Below are positions 1 through 5,919 of a stretch of 64,000 nucleotides of DNA, in pieces (position 1 is the stretch's first letter; the number at the start of each line of letters is the position of its first letter). The position numbers were made by a program, and so were the translations under genes. The stretch is from a virus: the IMG/VR virus record IMGVR_UViG_3300012944_000001, positions 47,915 to 111,914 of that record; one strand, written 5' to 3'. Under the pieces are notes generated by a model. That model was not told where the DNA came from, made no database searches, and saw only the letters and a program-made list of their open reading frames with translations.

Positions 1-117
1 ATATTCATATAGAGGAATACCCGTCTTACCTAAAGAAGACCACTCTTGTGTTTGCGCTGTCAGAAGATTTTTGGCTCTCTTTTTACTATCTCCTGCTCCA
101 GGTTTAAAAAGACCCAT
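1..117 (-). CDS. Hypothetical protein, partial (runs off the left edge)
   Basis: A leftward reading frame begins at an ATG complementary to 115-117 and stays open to position 1, so only about 39 N-terminal residues are visible (MGLFKPGAGDSKKRAKN...). A strong ribosome site (GAGGAAAGGA) lies just upstream on the minus strand. The start overlaps the last 14 bases of the HNH gene, which suggests translational coupling. The visible part is basic and shows no recognisable domain. Function is unknown. Confidence 0.6.
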   Translation of the reverse strand, partial: MGLFKPGAGDSKKRAKNLLTAQTQEWSSLGKTGIPLYEY

Positions 118-511
118 ATTTAATCCTTTCCTCATTACACCAGGCATGTAGTGCTACTACATTTCTTTTGTGGATAATCATTTCTACATATTGATAATCT
201 TTGTGTTCTTGGGTAATAGTCAAATTACAGTACATGCAACGATAACCTTCTGGAATATTGATTCCTATTTCCAGTTTCTTTTTCCAGTCCAGAGGATACA
301 GCGTATCGCTCTTAAGGTTATTACACGTCTTATGTGTTAACTGGATATTGGATCTTTCATTACCTCCACCAGAAGCCCGAGGAACGATATGGTCACGGGA
401 CGCATCAATCAATTCCACGTACTTACCGCATAAGGCACAGATACCCTCATAGTCAGCATGTATCTTTACCAGCGGTTTGGAGTAATAAGAACTTTGATTT
501 TTGTGTCCCAT
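104..511 (-). CDS. HNH endonuclease
   Basis: This 135-residue protein has the beta-beta-alpha-metal layout of HNH nucleases: a zinc pair C25/C28, the catalytic DHI triplet (D40-H41) followed by a glycine-rich turn, and the TCNN...SD segment that ends the motif. A second CxxC sits in the C-terminal third. HNH enzymes of this type nick or cut DNA and in phages act as free-standing homing endonucleases or packaging partners. No terminase gene is adjacent, so a homing role is more likely. AGAGG precedes the ATG at 511. It is the middle of three leftward genes. Confidence 0.8.
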   Translation of the reverse strand: MGHKNQSSYYSKPLVKIHADYEGICALCGKYVELIDASRDHIVPRASGGGNERSNIQLTHKTCNNLKSDTLYPLDWKKKLEIGINIPEGYRCMYCNLTITQEHKDYQYVEMIIHKRNVVALHAWCNEERIKYGSF

Positions 512-520
512 GATGACCTC

Positions 521-778
521 TTACTTGTTTTTTACCGCCTCTAGATATTGGCTAAAAGTTTTTCTATAGAGAAACTGTCTCATTGCTTGCCAGCACTTAG
601 GACCAAGCTCATGTTCCTTTGGATGACCAGTCAGTAGACACGGACCTATCTCTTTGATATCCTCTACACTCTTGTAGTTCATATATTTGACTTTCTGTTC
701 TTTGTTGAACCCCCACCGTTCTCCCTTATAGAGAACTCTAGCAGAATCTGTACCCCCTTGGCAACCAGAGACCTGCAC
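521..778 (-). CDS. Hypothetical protein with a Cys/His-containing C-terminal half
   Basis: The open frame of 85 codons reads from a GTG at 776-778, which has no ribosome site. An internal ATG (MNYKSVEDIKEI...) would give about 53 residues, so the start is uncertain. The C-terminal half (GPCLLTGHPKEHELGPKCW) looks like a constrained small domain. It lies 9 bases upstream of the HNH gene in the same leftward operon. No family is recognised. It could be a real gene only from the internal start. Confidence 0.45.
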   Translation of the reverse strand: MQVSGCQGGTDSARVLYKGERWGFNKEQKVKYMNYKSVEDIKEIGPCLLTGHPKEHELGPKCWQAMRQFLYRKTFSQYLEAVKNK

Positions 779-873
779 TTGATTAACCAGACGAAGTTTG
801 GTAGTATGTGGTATGTCGAAGCATTACCTAGAAAAAGCATAAATATAAAGTCTTCCAAAGAAACATATTATAG

Positions 874-917
874 ACACTTGACAGTCTGTGGTACCTTCTG
901 TATACTTTCTTTTATAA
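874..917 (+). repeat. 44-bp promoter repeat, left copy
   Basis: These 44 bases are identical to the reverse complement of 52057-52100. The repeat spans the whole promoter, from upstream of the -35 to past the -10, and includes a GGTACC palindrome in the spacer. Conservation of the spacer and flanks, beyond what a promoter needs, points to a shared operator or a recent duplication. Confidence 0.9.
878..906 (+). promoter_or_regulatory. Sigma70-type promoter, rightward
   Basis: TTGACA (878-883), a 17-base spacer and TATACT (901-906) match the bacterial housekeeping consensus almost perfectly. Transcription should start near 913 and run into the ribbon-helix-helix gene at 986. A GGTACC palindrome sits in the spacer (890-895). 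The first gene product could bind here, but this is inference. Confidence 0.85.
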
Positions 918-985
918 CAAAGATACTAGAACATACATATATGTTTCTTCTATGTATCTATATATTCTATTTATAGGAGAAATAT

Positions 986-1162
986 ATGGAAGGCATTAAA
1001 AAGACTAAGCTGTCCAGAAGTGTTCGTCTGGAAAAAGATACTTTAGACGAACTGAAAAGATTAGCAGAGGAAATGAATATAGGTATTACTGTTTATATAA
1101 GAAGAGTATTAGAAGCAGTAGTAGAAAATTCTAAGAATCCAGAGATACTAGAGGCAGTTTAA
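986..1162 (+). CDS. Ribbon-helix-helix DNA-binding protein
   Basis: This 58-residue protein has the MetJ/Arc layout: a basic N-terminal strand (KLSRSVRLEKDTLDELKRLA) followed by two helices with the turn NIGITVYIRRVLE. Such proteins dimerise and insert the strand into the DNA major groove as small repressors. AGGAGA precedes the ATG. It is the first gene after the strong promoter, a usual place for an autoregulator. Its operator may be the 44-bp repeat, but this is untested. Confidence 0.75.
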   Translation: MEGIKKTKLSRSVRLEKDTLDELKRLAEEMNIGITVYIRRVLEAVVENSKNPEILEAV

Positions 1163-1163
1163 T

Positions 1164-1373
1164 ATGAAGGATTCTCTGGAAGAAGTTCTTTACACTTCTA
1201 TTTATAATCATTTGATAAAAGAAATAAAAATAGAAGAAGAGTATGAAAAAAGATTTGTAGATGCTTTGGTAAAAACAGCCACAGAAGGTGTACAAGAGTA
1301 TGTAAGGGACCTGGAAGAAGCAGTATCACATCTTCAAGAAACAGTCAAGAGGTTAAGTCATGTTGACTCTTGA
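1164..1373 (+). CDS. Hypothetical small coiled-coil protein
   Basis: This 69-residue, highly charged protein is predicted to be almost all helix, with heptad-like spacing in its second half (VRDLEEAVSHLQETVKRL). It starts one base after the stop of the RHH gene, with GAGG 9 bases upstream, and overlaps the next gene by 14 bases. It is therefore part of one tightly coupled early operon. No family is recognised. Confidence 0.6.
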   Translation: MKDSLEEVLYTSIYNHLIKEIKIEEEYEKRFVDALVKTATEGVQEYVRDLEEAVSHLQETVKRLSHVDS

Positions 1374-1578
1374 GGAAAAACTTGCTAGGTTCTTGGCAGT
1401 AGCTGTTTGGCAACTTGGGGGTAGCCTACAGATTTCTAAAGAACTCATTGACAGCATGGTACCGGTTAGACTAGTATTAGACGAAACATCAGAAACTGAT
1501 CAAGTAACTTTGGCAGTTATTAACAATGACGTTATTACTATAGTTATTGACAAAGCTGGTGCAGTAGAGGTACAGTAA
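1360..1578 (+). CDS. Hypothetical protein
   Basis: A 72-residue protein has a helical N-terminal half (MLTLEEKLARFLAVAVWQLG) and a beta-rich C-terminal half (VTLAVINNDVITIVIDKAG). AAGAGG lies at the proper distance from the ATG inside the preceding gene. Its stop overlaps the next start as TAATG. Function is unknown. Confidence 0.6.
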   Translation: MLTLEEKLARFLAVAVWQLGGSLQISKELIDSMVPVRLVLDETSETDQVTLAVINNDVITIVIDKAGAVEVQ

Positions 1579-1721
1579 TGAGTACTTACTCAGAACGTAA
1601 ATGTTGGTTTACTACGTGTCAAGGACAGAAAGCTTTTTGGGTAACCATTAATGGAACTCTAAGACATGTGTGCAAAAAACACTGGAAAGTATTTTCATCT
1701 TCCAAAGAAGATGAAGCTTGA
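1578..1721 (+). CDS. Small zinc-ribbon-like protein
   Basis: This 47-residue product (MSTYSERKCWFTTCQGQKAF...) has Cys9, Cys14, Cys32 and His35, a possible C4/C3H metal site. It is coupled to the previous gene by TAATG. It is last in the operon that starts at 986. Several other tiny Cys-rich proteins of this kind occur in the window. Function is unknown; binding nucleic acid is a guess. Confidence 0.6.
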   Translation: MSTYSERKCWFTTCQGQKAFWVTINGTLRHVCKKHWKVFSSSKEDEA

Positions 1722-1766
1722 CTTTAGGATGGCCGGATGTTACAATGAACTTGCCTCCTTTCAACA

Positions 1767-1799
1767 GGGAGTATACGGTCCCCTCTCCCGTATACTCCC
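1767..1799 (+). other. 12-bp perfect hairpin upstream of tRNA-Pro
   Basis: GGGAGTATACGG (1767-1778) pairs perfectly with 1788-1799 around a loop of nine bases. There is no T-run, so a classical terminator is unlikely. It ends 4 bases before tRNA-Pro and may guide processing of the tRNA precursor or act as a barrier. Confidence 0.5.
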
Positions 1800-1803
1800 A
1801 CCT

Positions 1804-1875
1804 CGGGTGCGAGGAAGATGGCAATCCGCCTGGTTTGGGACCAGGATAAACTGAGTTCGATTCTCAGGCATCCGA
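1804..1875 (+). tRNA. tRNA-Pro (TGG)
   Basis: The acceptor CGGGTGC pairs with GCATCCG (one G-T). The D arm is GGA/TCC, the anticodon arm CCTGG-TTTGGGA-CCAGG, and the T arm CTGAG-TTCGATT-CTCAG. Position 73 is A and no CCA is encoded. It is the first tRNA of the region. Confidence 0.85.
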
Positions 1876-1885
1876 CTAGTCATGT

Positions 1886-1964
1886 ATTTGCTAACGATAA
1901 ATAATGGCAAATGTAAGAACCCATGGTAATGGGACGCATGGCAATAATTTGAGTTAGCACAAAT
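1886..1964 (+). ncRNA. Structured spacer RNA with two alternative folds
   Basis: ATTTGCTAAC (1886-1895) can pair with GTTAGCACAAAT (1953-1964), enclosing a perfect CCCAT-GGTA-ATGGG hairpin (1920-1933). The same left strand can instead pair with GCAAAT (1907-1912). The two states exclude each other. It has no coding potential. Whether it is a functional RNA or a processing signal is unknown. Confidence 0.35.
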
Positions 1965-2020
1965 GTATACACTCTCAAATATAAATAAATATTAGTGCTC
2001 AACATTTAATAACTCATTAT

Positions 2021-2094
2021 GCCGTTGTAGCTCAGTCCGGAAGAGCATTCGGTTGAAGCCCGAAGGGTCGTAGGTTCGAATCCTACCGGCGGCA
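2021..2094 (+). tRNA. tRNA-Phe (GAA)
   Basis: All arms are clear: acceptor GCCGTTG/CGGCGGC, D arm GCTC/GAGC, anticodon arm TTCGG-TTGAAGC-CCGAA and T arm GTAGG-TTCGAAT-CCTAC. Position 73 is A. CCA is not encoded. Confidence 0.95.
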
Positions 2095-2142
2095 CTATGA
2101 GTCTCTGGATACTCATAGAGGAACACAACAAAATCCAGAAAT

Positions 2143-2214
2143 GGCGCAATAGCTCAGAGGAAGAGCATCCGCTTCATACGCGGCAGGTCGCTGGTTCGAA
2201 TCCAGCTTGCGCTA
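2143..2214 (+). tRNA. tRNA-Met (CAT)
   Basis: Acceptor GGCGCAA/TTGCGCT, D arm GCTC/GAGC, anticodon loop TTCATAC and T arm GCTGG-TTCGAAT-CCAGC. The 27-43 pair is mismatched. A CAT anticodon could also be an isoleucine tRNA for AUA if C34 is lysidinylated. A second CAT tRNA follows after 2 bases. Confidence 0.85.
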
Positions 2215-2216
2215 CT

Positions 2217-2288
2217 GCACGGATAGAGAAACGATGTCTCACCAGCCTCATAAGCTGAAAAGTAGTGGGTTTGACTCCCGCCTGTGCC
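2217..2288 (+). tRNA. tRNA-Met (CAT), second copy
   Basis: Acceptor GCACGGA/CCTGTGC with one mismatch, D arm GAG(A)/TCTC, anticodon loop CTCATAA and T arm GTGGG-TTTGACT-CCCGC. It lacks the initiator marks (C1-A72 mismatch and three G-C pairs in the anticodon stem), so it is an elongator or an AUA-reading tRNA-Ile. It is unlike its neighbour in sequence. Confidence 0.8.
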
Positions 2289-2364
2289 CCCACTTAACAA
2301 TGTTAATTTTGACAATGCCCTATCTTGCGTGGTACTCTTCAGTCCTCAACGACTTGGAGGAATT

Positions 2365-2718
2365 ATGGGAGATAGGGCAAACGTTTATATTCACGAAGGT
2401 GATTCGCCTGGTGTATATTTATATACTCACTGGGATGGTACAGAACTTCCACAGATTGTGCAAAGTTCTCTACTAACAGCTAGAGCAATATCTAGATCTA
2501 CAGATATTGCCTATCTAACTAGAATTATCTTTGAAGATATGATAAAGGATGATTTAGGCGGAGAAACGGGATACGGTGTTTCTGCGGAAGTACAAGATGG
2601 GGATGATCGGATAGTAGATATTAATGTAGATTTCCGTAATGGAATCACAACTACTTTAATCGGTTATCCTTATACTTGGGCAGATATTCCTGAAGATCCG
2701 TTTTCATTTGAAGATTAA
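2365..2718 (+). CDS. Conserved hypothetical protein (MGDRANVYI family)
   Basis: The start is set at the ATG at 2365 behind GGAGG (2356-2360), giving 117 residues. An upstream in-frame start would run into tRNA-Met. The sequence opens MGDRANVYIHEGD and continues GVYLYTHWDGTELP, a signature I recall from small uncharacterised bacterial and phage proteins. It is mixed alpha/beta with an acidic C-terminus. No function is known. It lies alone between tRNA genes. Confidence 0.8.
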   Translation: MGDRANVYIHEGDSPGVYLYTHWDGTELPQIVQSSLLTARAISRSTDIAYLTRIIFEDMIKDDLGGETGYGVSAEVQDGDDRIVDINVDFRNGITTTLIGYPYTWADIPEDPFSFED

Positions 2719-2726
2719 GTAAACTA

Positions 2727-2756
2727 TTGACGGGCCTGGGTCCTACACTGTAGGAT
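2727..2756 (+). promoter_or_regulatory. Possible promoter upstream of tRNA-Gly
   Basis: TTGACG (2727-2732), an 18-base spacer and TAGGAT (2751-2756). Moderate match. It would restart transcription after the gene ending at 2718. The sequence also forms a TCCTAC...GTAGGA hairpin. Confidence 0.35.
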
Positions 2757-2797
2757 GGATGAGAGCCAGTGAGTTGAGGGTGGTACCTCTTCCTAAT

Positions 2798-2870
2798 GCG
2801 ATATTAGTGTTTAACGGCAGCACGACAGTCTTCCAAACTGTAAGAGGGAGTTCGAATCTCCTATATCGCT
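2798..2870 (+). tRNA. tRNA-Gly (TCC)
   Basis: Acceptor GCGATAT/ATATCGC, D arm GTGT/GCAC, anticodon arm ACAGT-CTTCCAA-ACTGT and T arm GGGAG-TTCGAAT-CTCCT. Position 73 is T. Confidence 0.92.
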
Positions 2871-2928
2871 CGTAATGAGGTTCTGCGGTACGCCTCCTGG
2901 TGAAAAACCAGATAAACACCGCCTTTAT

Positions 2929-2999
2929 TCCCCGATGGTGTAACGGTAGCACTACTGCCTCTGGAGCAGTAAGACTTGGTTCGAATCCAGGTTGGGGAG
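2929..2999 (+). tRNA. tRNA-Gln (CTG)
   Basis: Acceptor TCCCCGA/TTGGGGA, D arm GTGT/GCAC, anticodon arm ACTGC-CTCTGGA-GCAGT and T arm CTTGG-TTCGAAT-CCAGG. Position 73 is G. A CTGGT-GAAA-ACCAG hairpin lies just upstream. Confidence 0.92.
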
Positions 3000-3040
3000 C
3001 GGGCGTAAGTAGGGCAAATAGTAAGCGCACGGATACTAGT

Positions 3041-3111
3041 CAAGTCGTGTGATAGGGTATGTCCGAAGATTCTAGAGCGTGTAAATCGACTCAGAGCGCG
3101 CACACCACTTG
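3041..3111 (+). ncRNA. Structured spacer RNA
   Basis: CAAGTCGTGTG (3041-3051) pairs with CACACCACTTG (3101-3111) with a single mismatch, closing a 71-base element. The 248-base gap around it (3000-3247) has no gene. It is one of several inter-tRNA segments with long closing stems. Confidence 0.35.
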
Positions 3112-3120
3112 GTATGTAAG

Positions 3121-3174
3121 AATGAGGAGCCCCCAGCAATGAATGGTCGATACTGGGAATAGGTGACGCTCATT
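3121..3174 (+). ncRNA. Structured spacer RNA
   Basis: AATGAG (3121-3126) pairs with CTCATT (3169-3174) and encloses CCCAG...CTGGG. A short CCTCC...GGGAGG hairpin follows at 3181-3202. Function is unknown. Confidence 0.3.
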
Positions 3175-3247
3175 GATAAACCTCCTGAAAAATAAAAGGG
3201 AGGCCAAAGTTCATATGTCCATTACCATATGACGCATATCAATACTT

Positions 3248-3318
3248 TCCCCCTTGGTGTAATGGCAGCACACGAGCCTTTGGATCTCGTAGTTTTGGTT
3301 CGATCCCAGACGGGGGAG
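3248..3318 (+). tRNA. tRNA-Gln (TTG)
   Basis: Acceptor TCCCCCT/CGGGGGA with a 7-66 mismatch, D arm GTGT/GCAC, anticodon loop CTTTGGA and T arm TTTGG-TTCGATC-CCAGA. It closely resembles tRNA-Gln(CTG) at 2929 and is probably a duplicate with a changed wobble base. Confidence 0.88.
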
Positions 3319-3345
3319 CTTTAGTAAATACTAAAGGAGGTAAAT

Positions 3346-3525
3346 ATGTTTATGGATCCAAGCATTTATAAGGATATTGAAATACTTAAAGTTCAAGTTG
3401 AAGGTTTAAAACAAATTATAAATACTCTTGTAGGAGAAACTCCAGGTATTAATGATTTAGTTCATATTAACTATGATTTTACTCAAGAGTTAACTAAACT
3501 CAGAAAGCTGGGAGAGTTAATTTAA
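3346..3525 (+). CDS. Hypothetical small helical protein
   Basis: This 59-residue protein (MFMDPSIYKDIEILKVQVEG...) starts at an ATG behind a perfect AAAGGAGG. It is predicted to be two helices. Its stop TAA shares its last A with the ATG of the next gene. Function is unknown. Confidence 0.65.
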   Translation: MFMDPSIYKDIEILKVQVEGLKQIINTLVGETPGINDLVHINYDFTQELTKLRKLGELI

Positions 3526-3845
3526 TGGGTTATTATTCTACATTTGAAGTACTAGAGACAGATATTATTGACGCTTATACAGTATTAAATGATTTGACTG
3601 AGTCAGACTGGGATAGTTCGCCCGGTTTTTCCTATTGGGATTCTAATAATAGTGTTCATTCATATGATTCAGCTAAGTGGTATGACTGGTTGACAGATCT
3701 GGGACAGCTTGCTAGACTCTACCCAGACAGTTACTTAGTAATGGAACGTCGTGGAGAAGAATCCCCTGATATTTCCAGAGTCATAGTAAAGCACGGAAAA
3801 GCCGTAGAGATTGAGCCAGAGCTGGTGTGGCCTGAAGTTCTGTGA
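3525..3845 (+). CDS. Hypothetical protein (MGYYSTFEV type)
   Basis: A 106-residue acidic protein is coupled to the previous gene by TAATG. The opening MGYYSTFEVLETDIIDAY recalls small phage proteins beginning MGYYTTF, which have no assigned function. It has aromatic and acidic patches, no membrane segment and no known catalytic motif. Confidence 0.7.
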   Translation: MGYYSTFEVLETDIIDAYTVLNDLTESDWDSSPGFSYWDSNNSVHSYDSAKWYDWLTDLGQLARLYPDSYLVMERRGEESPDISRVIVKHGKAVEIEPELVWPEVL

Positions 3846-3899
3846 TACAGTAGAGCAACCGTACGCCATGCGACGGTATATAAATAGGGCATGGCGCCT

Positions 3900-3971
3900 G
3901 GACTCATAGCTCAATGGTAGAGCACCAGCTTGTCACGCTGAAGGTTGCCGGTTCGAATCCGGTTGGGTCCG
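3900..3971 (+). tRNA. tRNA-Asp (GTC)
   Basis: Acceptor GGACTCA/TGGGTCC, D arm GCTC/GAGC, anticodon loop TTGTCAC and T arm GCCGG-TTCGAAT-CCGGT. Position 73 is G, as usual for Asp. A GCCATGC...GCATGGC stem lies just upstream. Confidence 0.92.
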
Positions 3972-3986
3972 CGTTAAGGAGAGATA

Positions 3987-4154
3987 ATGGCTAACCTAAG
4001 TGCTAAATATGCTGCAATGACTAATGAACAACTCAAAGCTGAAATAGTAAGACTTAAGCGCCTTAAGAAAGAGACGCTAGATATTAATACAGTAAAGAGC
4101 TATAACGCAGAAATACTTCGTATAGTTAAGGTCTTAGAAGTAAGAGGTTTATAA
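3987..4154 (+). CDS. Hypothetical small helical protein, paralogue 1
   Basis: This 55-residue protein (MANLSAKYAAMTNEQLKAEI...) starts behind AAGGAGAG. It shares length and pattern with the next gene: an L..EI.RLK helix, a short linker, and a C-terminal I.KVLE.R. The two look like tandem duplicates. Function is unknown. Confidence 0.65.
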   Translation: MANLSAKYAAMTNEQLKAEIVRLKRLKKETLDINTVKSYNAEILRIVKVLEVRGL

Positions 4155-4175
4155 TCTTTAACGTGTGGAGCAAAC

Positions 4176-4337
4176 ATGAATTCAAGGTATGATTCTTGGA
4201 GCACTGATGATCTATTAGTAGAGATCATCAGATTAAAGCAGAGGATAAAAGAGTCTCTGACAGTATATGGCTCTACACTTGATAAAGATAAATTATTAGC
4301 AATTACTAAAGTATTAGAAAAAAGACGTAATAATTAA
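4176..4337 (+). CDS. Hypothetical small helical protein, paralogue 2
   Basis: A 53-residue protein (MNSRYDSWSTDDLLVEIIRL...) follows its paralogue after 21 bases, with a GTGGAG ribosome site. Both end in a KVLE.R motif and may form helical hairpins that dimerise. Function is unknown. Confidence 0.65.
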   Translation: MNSRYDSWSTDDLLVEIIRLKQRIKESLTVYGSTLDKDKLLAITKVLEKRRNN

Positions 4338-4338
4338 T

Positions 4339-4409
4339 GCCGCTATCGTATATAGGTAGTATGCAAGCTTCTCACGCTTGTGGACAGAGTTCGAATCTCT
4401 GTAGCGGTA
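4339..4409 (+). tRNA. tRNA-Glu (CTC)
   Basis: Acceptor GCCGCTA/TAGCGGT, anticodon arm CAAGC-TTCTCAC-GCTTG and T arm CAGAG-TTCGAAT-CTCTG. The D stem is weak, as is common in bacterial tRNA-Glu. Confidence 0.9.
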
Positions 4410-4548
4410 CTAGCAACACACCTTACAGGTCTTCAGAGTGTCGTGCTTTCTGAGATAAAAGAAAAGCGGCTCGTTAGCCAAAATAGAGATAGGCTGCCTG
4501 TTTGATGCTAACAAACCGAGGAAGTATGTGTGGGACTAGACTCGGATA

Positions 4549-4603
4549 CTACTGATATAGGTATGCTTAGTGTGTACACACTAATTGGCAAAGGTATCAG
4601 TAG
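4549..4603 (+). ncRNA. Structured spacer RNA
   Basis: CTACTGATA (4549-4557) and TATCAGTAG (4595-4603) form a perfect 9-bp stem around an almost perfect palindrome, TTAGTGTG/CACACTAA (4567-4584). A second weaker element (GTTAGC...GCTAAC) precedes it at about 4478-4513. There is no coding potential. Confidence 0.4.
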
Positions 4604-4607
4604 GTAT

Positions 4608-4679
4608 GCCCCCATCGTATATTGGTTAGTATCTGAGGCTTTCAATCTCAAGGAGAGGGTTCAATTCCCTCTGGGGGTA
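4608..4679 (+). tRNA. tRNA-Glu (TTC)
   Basis: Acceptor GCCCCCA/TGGGGGT, anticodon loop CTTTCAA and T arm GAGGG-TTCAATT-CCCTC. The D arm GTATATTGGTTAGTAT is nearly the same as in tRNA-Glu(CTC), so the pair is likely duplicated. Confidence 0.92.
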
Positions 4680-4747
4680 CGTAGCACGTAATGGGATACT
4701 CTTCGGAGTAGGAGTGCGTTCCGGGAGATCACCCATTCGATCCTCTG

Positions 4748-4845
4748 GGTAGCATAGGAGCGGCGCGAACAAGGGAAGGGCCGCCAGGTAGGAGATACTG
4801 CATTCTGTGGCAGGAATGTAAGCAGGCATAAGGGATGAGCCTACC
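4748..4845 (+). ncRNA. Structured spacer RNA
   Basis: GGTAGC (4748-4753) pairs with GCCTACC (4839-4845) and encloses GCGGC/GCCGC and CATTC/GAATG hairpins. Just upstream, TACTC-TTCG-GAGTA makes a stable tetraloop hairpin within an AATGGG...CCCATT stem. No gene is present. Confidence 0.35.
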
Positions 4846-4862
4846 AGCCACTTAAACTAAAT

Positions 4863-4929
4863 AACCTTTCTGAGATACAATTAGATTGCTATAGCGATTA
4901 CTGTTAAAGTAATTCTTTCTAGAAAGGTT
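4863..4929 (+). promoter_or_regulatory. Structured 5' leader masking a ribosome site
   Basis: AACCTTTCT (4863-4871) pairs perfectly with AGAAAGGTT (4921-4929), and the latter holds the ribosome site of the ATG at 4936. Two inner hairpins (around GCTATAGC and ATTACT/AGTAAT) complete a three-way junction. This should repress translation unless opened. The trigger is unknown. Confidence 0.45.
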
Positions 4930-4935
4930 CAAATA

Positions 4936-5250
4936 ATGGCTTTTACGTATTCACTTGTTACAGTGAACAACCTTGCTGTTGGTGACCAGGTACGTGCCGC
5001 TGTTGCTGCTGATGGACATGCTTATGTGTTCCCAGTTCCAACAACTGGTGGCGCTTCTTTCCCAACAACAGTTCGTGCTATTTACCCAGCAGCAGTACCT
5101 CCTGGAACTGATAGTGCGGGTAACCCAGTTACCAATACTTCTGTTCTTTGGACAATTCAGTTAAACAACAGCTCTGTGTTCAATCTACCAACAGACTTCA
5201 CTTTGAATGTTGGAACAGACTTTGTTGTCAAGGCTACTGGTACAGCGTAA
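4936..5250 (+). CDS. Hypothetical beta-rich protein, capsid-decoration-like
   Basis: This 104-residue protein (MAFTYSLVTVNNLAVGDQVR...) is rich in small and beta-forming residues. In composition and length it resembles the small proteins encoded near the capsid genes (21870-23102), yet it sits among tRNAs. The leader upstream can hide its ribosome site. A decoration or other virion role is inference from composition only. Confidence 0.6.
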   Translation: MAFTYSLVTVNNLAVGDQVRAAVAADGHAYVFPVPTTGGASFPTTVRAIYPAAVPPGTDSAGNPVTNTSVLWTIQLNNSSVFNLPTDFTLNVGTDFVVKATGTA

Positions 5251-5303
5251 GCTTTACTCCTAGTGGGACGTATGGTATCCTCCTTGCTGTACGTCCCACC
5301 CAG

Positions 5304-5377
5304 GCCCCTATAGCTCATGTAGGCAGAGCAGCGCTCTTGTAAAGCGCAGGCGGAGGGTGCAAGTCCTTCTGGGGGCT
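5304..5377 (+). tRNA. tRNA-Thr (TGT)
   Basis: Acceptor GCCCCTA/TGGGGGC, D arm GCTC/GAGC, anticodon arm GCGCT-CTTGTAA-AGCGC and T arm GAGGG-TGCAAGT-CCTTC. Confidence 0.92.
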
Positions 5378-5395
5378 CTTTAAAGAAAGGTTATT

Positions 5396-5593
5396 ATGAA
5401 AATCTCTGATCCTATAATTCAGGAAGCATTAAATTCTGGAGCAGCTATTGGTATGGATAATTATCCAGAACATTATGCGGTAGTCTTGACAAACGGAGAC
5501 TACTACATGTATCCTGACTATCCTAGCAACGACGTACGACACTTACTTGAAACAAAAAGTGTTGAGTTAGTGGACTGCTGGAAAGTTTTGTAG
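5396..5593 (+). CDS. Hypothetical protein
   Basis: A 65-residue protein (MKISDPIIQEALNSGAAIGM...) starts behind AAAGGTTATT. It has a short helix, then beta strands rich in tyrosine (YAVVLTNGDYYMYPDYP). No family is recognised. It is a single gene between tRNA-Thr and tRNA-Leu. Confidence 0.65.
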   Translation: MKISDPIIQEALNSGAAIGMDNYPEHYAVVLTNGDYYMYPDYPSNDVRHLLETKSVELVDCWKVL

Positions 5594-5607
5594 TATCTTA
5601 GCTTTAT

Positions 5608-5681
5608 GCTCCAGTATCCCAACGGTAGAGGACATAGTCTCAAAAACTATGATAGTGTCGGTTCAAATCCGACCTGGAGTA
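5608..5681 (+). tRNA. tRNA-Leu (CAA), short variable loop
   Basis: Acceptor GCTCCAG/CTGGAGT, anticodon arm ATAGT-CTCAAAA-ACTAT and T arm GTCGG-TTCAAAT-CCGAC. A73 is present, as leucyl-tRNA synthetases expect. The variable loop is only six bases, whereas bacterial tRNA-Leu normally has a long variable arm. Confidence 0.85.
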
Positions 5682-5816
5682 CAGCGCGGGTTCTTTCCAA
5701 TAGTACTGAGGAAACCTCGTTAGTTACTGTAGTTTAAGTAAGCCCAGGCTAATTAAAAAACACTCAACCTAGGATAAGAGAGATATGACCTGCTTGGTGG
5801 TCATCAGTAACGTTAT

Positions 5817-5889
5817 GGTTCTATAGCCCAATGGCAGAGGCATTCGACTTAAAATCGAAACAGTGACGGTTCGAGTCCGTCTAGAACTA
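5817..5889 (+). tRNA. tRNA-Leu (TAA), short variable loop
   Basis: Acceptor GGTTCTA/TAGAACT, D arm GCCC..AGAGGC, anticodon arm TTCGA-CTTAAAA-TCGAA and T arm GACGG-TTCGAGT-CCGTC. The variable loop is five bases. A73 is present. Confidence 0.85.
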
Positions 5890-5890
5890 C

Positions 5891-5919
5891 TTGACTAGAG
5901 ACGTATGAGAAGGTAGACT
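5891..5919 (+). promoter_or_regulatory. Possible promoter between two tRNA-Leu genes
   Basis: TTGACT (5891-5896), a 17-base spacer and TAGACT (5914-5919). The same bases belong to a structured element (5894-5962), so either reading may be right. Confidence 0.4.

Larger units (their letters stand above)
779..985. promoter_or_regulatory. Divergent intergenic region
   Basis: This 207-base gap separates leftward and rightward genes and carries no convincing gene. It contains a consensus rightward promoter (separate entry). A TATAAT on the minus strand (867-872) has no good -35 and could serve the leftward genes. An AT-rich leader follows, ending in AGGAGA before the ATG at 986. Confidence 0.5.

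Noticed and set aside
758-976. Open frame on the plus strand across the divergent promoter region
   Set aside because: It overlaps the leftward gene start, lacks a ribosome site and crosses the promoter; composition is AT-rich leader.
1666-1854. 62-codon plus-strand frame
   Set aside because: It runs through the end of the zinc-ribbon gene, the 12-bp hairpin and into tRNA-Pro, and has no ribosome site.
2207-2476. 89-codon plus-strand frame over tRNA-Met
   Set aside because: It begins inside one tRNA, crosses a second, and is out of frame with the MGDRANVYI gene, which has a clear GGAGG.
2743-3139. Two leftward frames covering tRNA-Gly and tRNA-Gln
   Set aside because: They are antisense to tRNA genes and structured spacers and have no ribosome sites.
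4626-4829. Leftward frame antisense to tRNA-Glu
   Set aside because: It overlaps a tRNA and a structured spacer; the residues are typical of non-coding translation.
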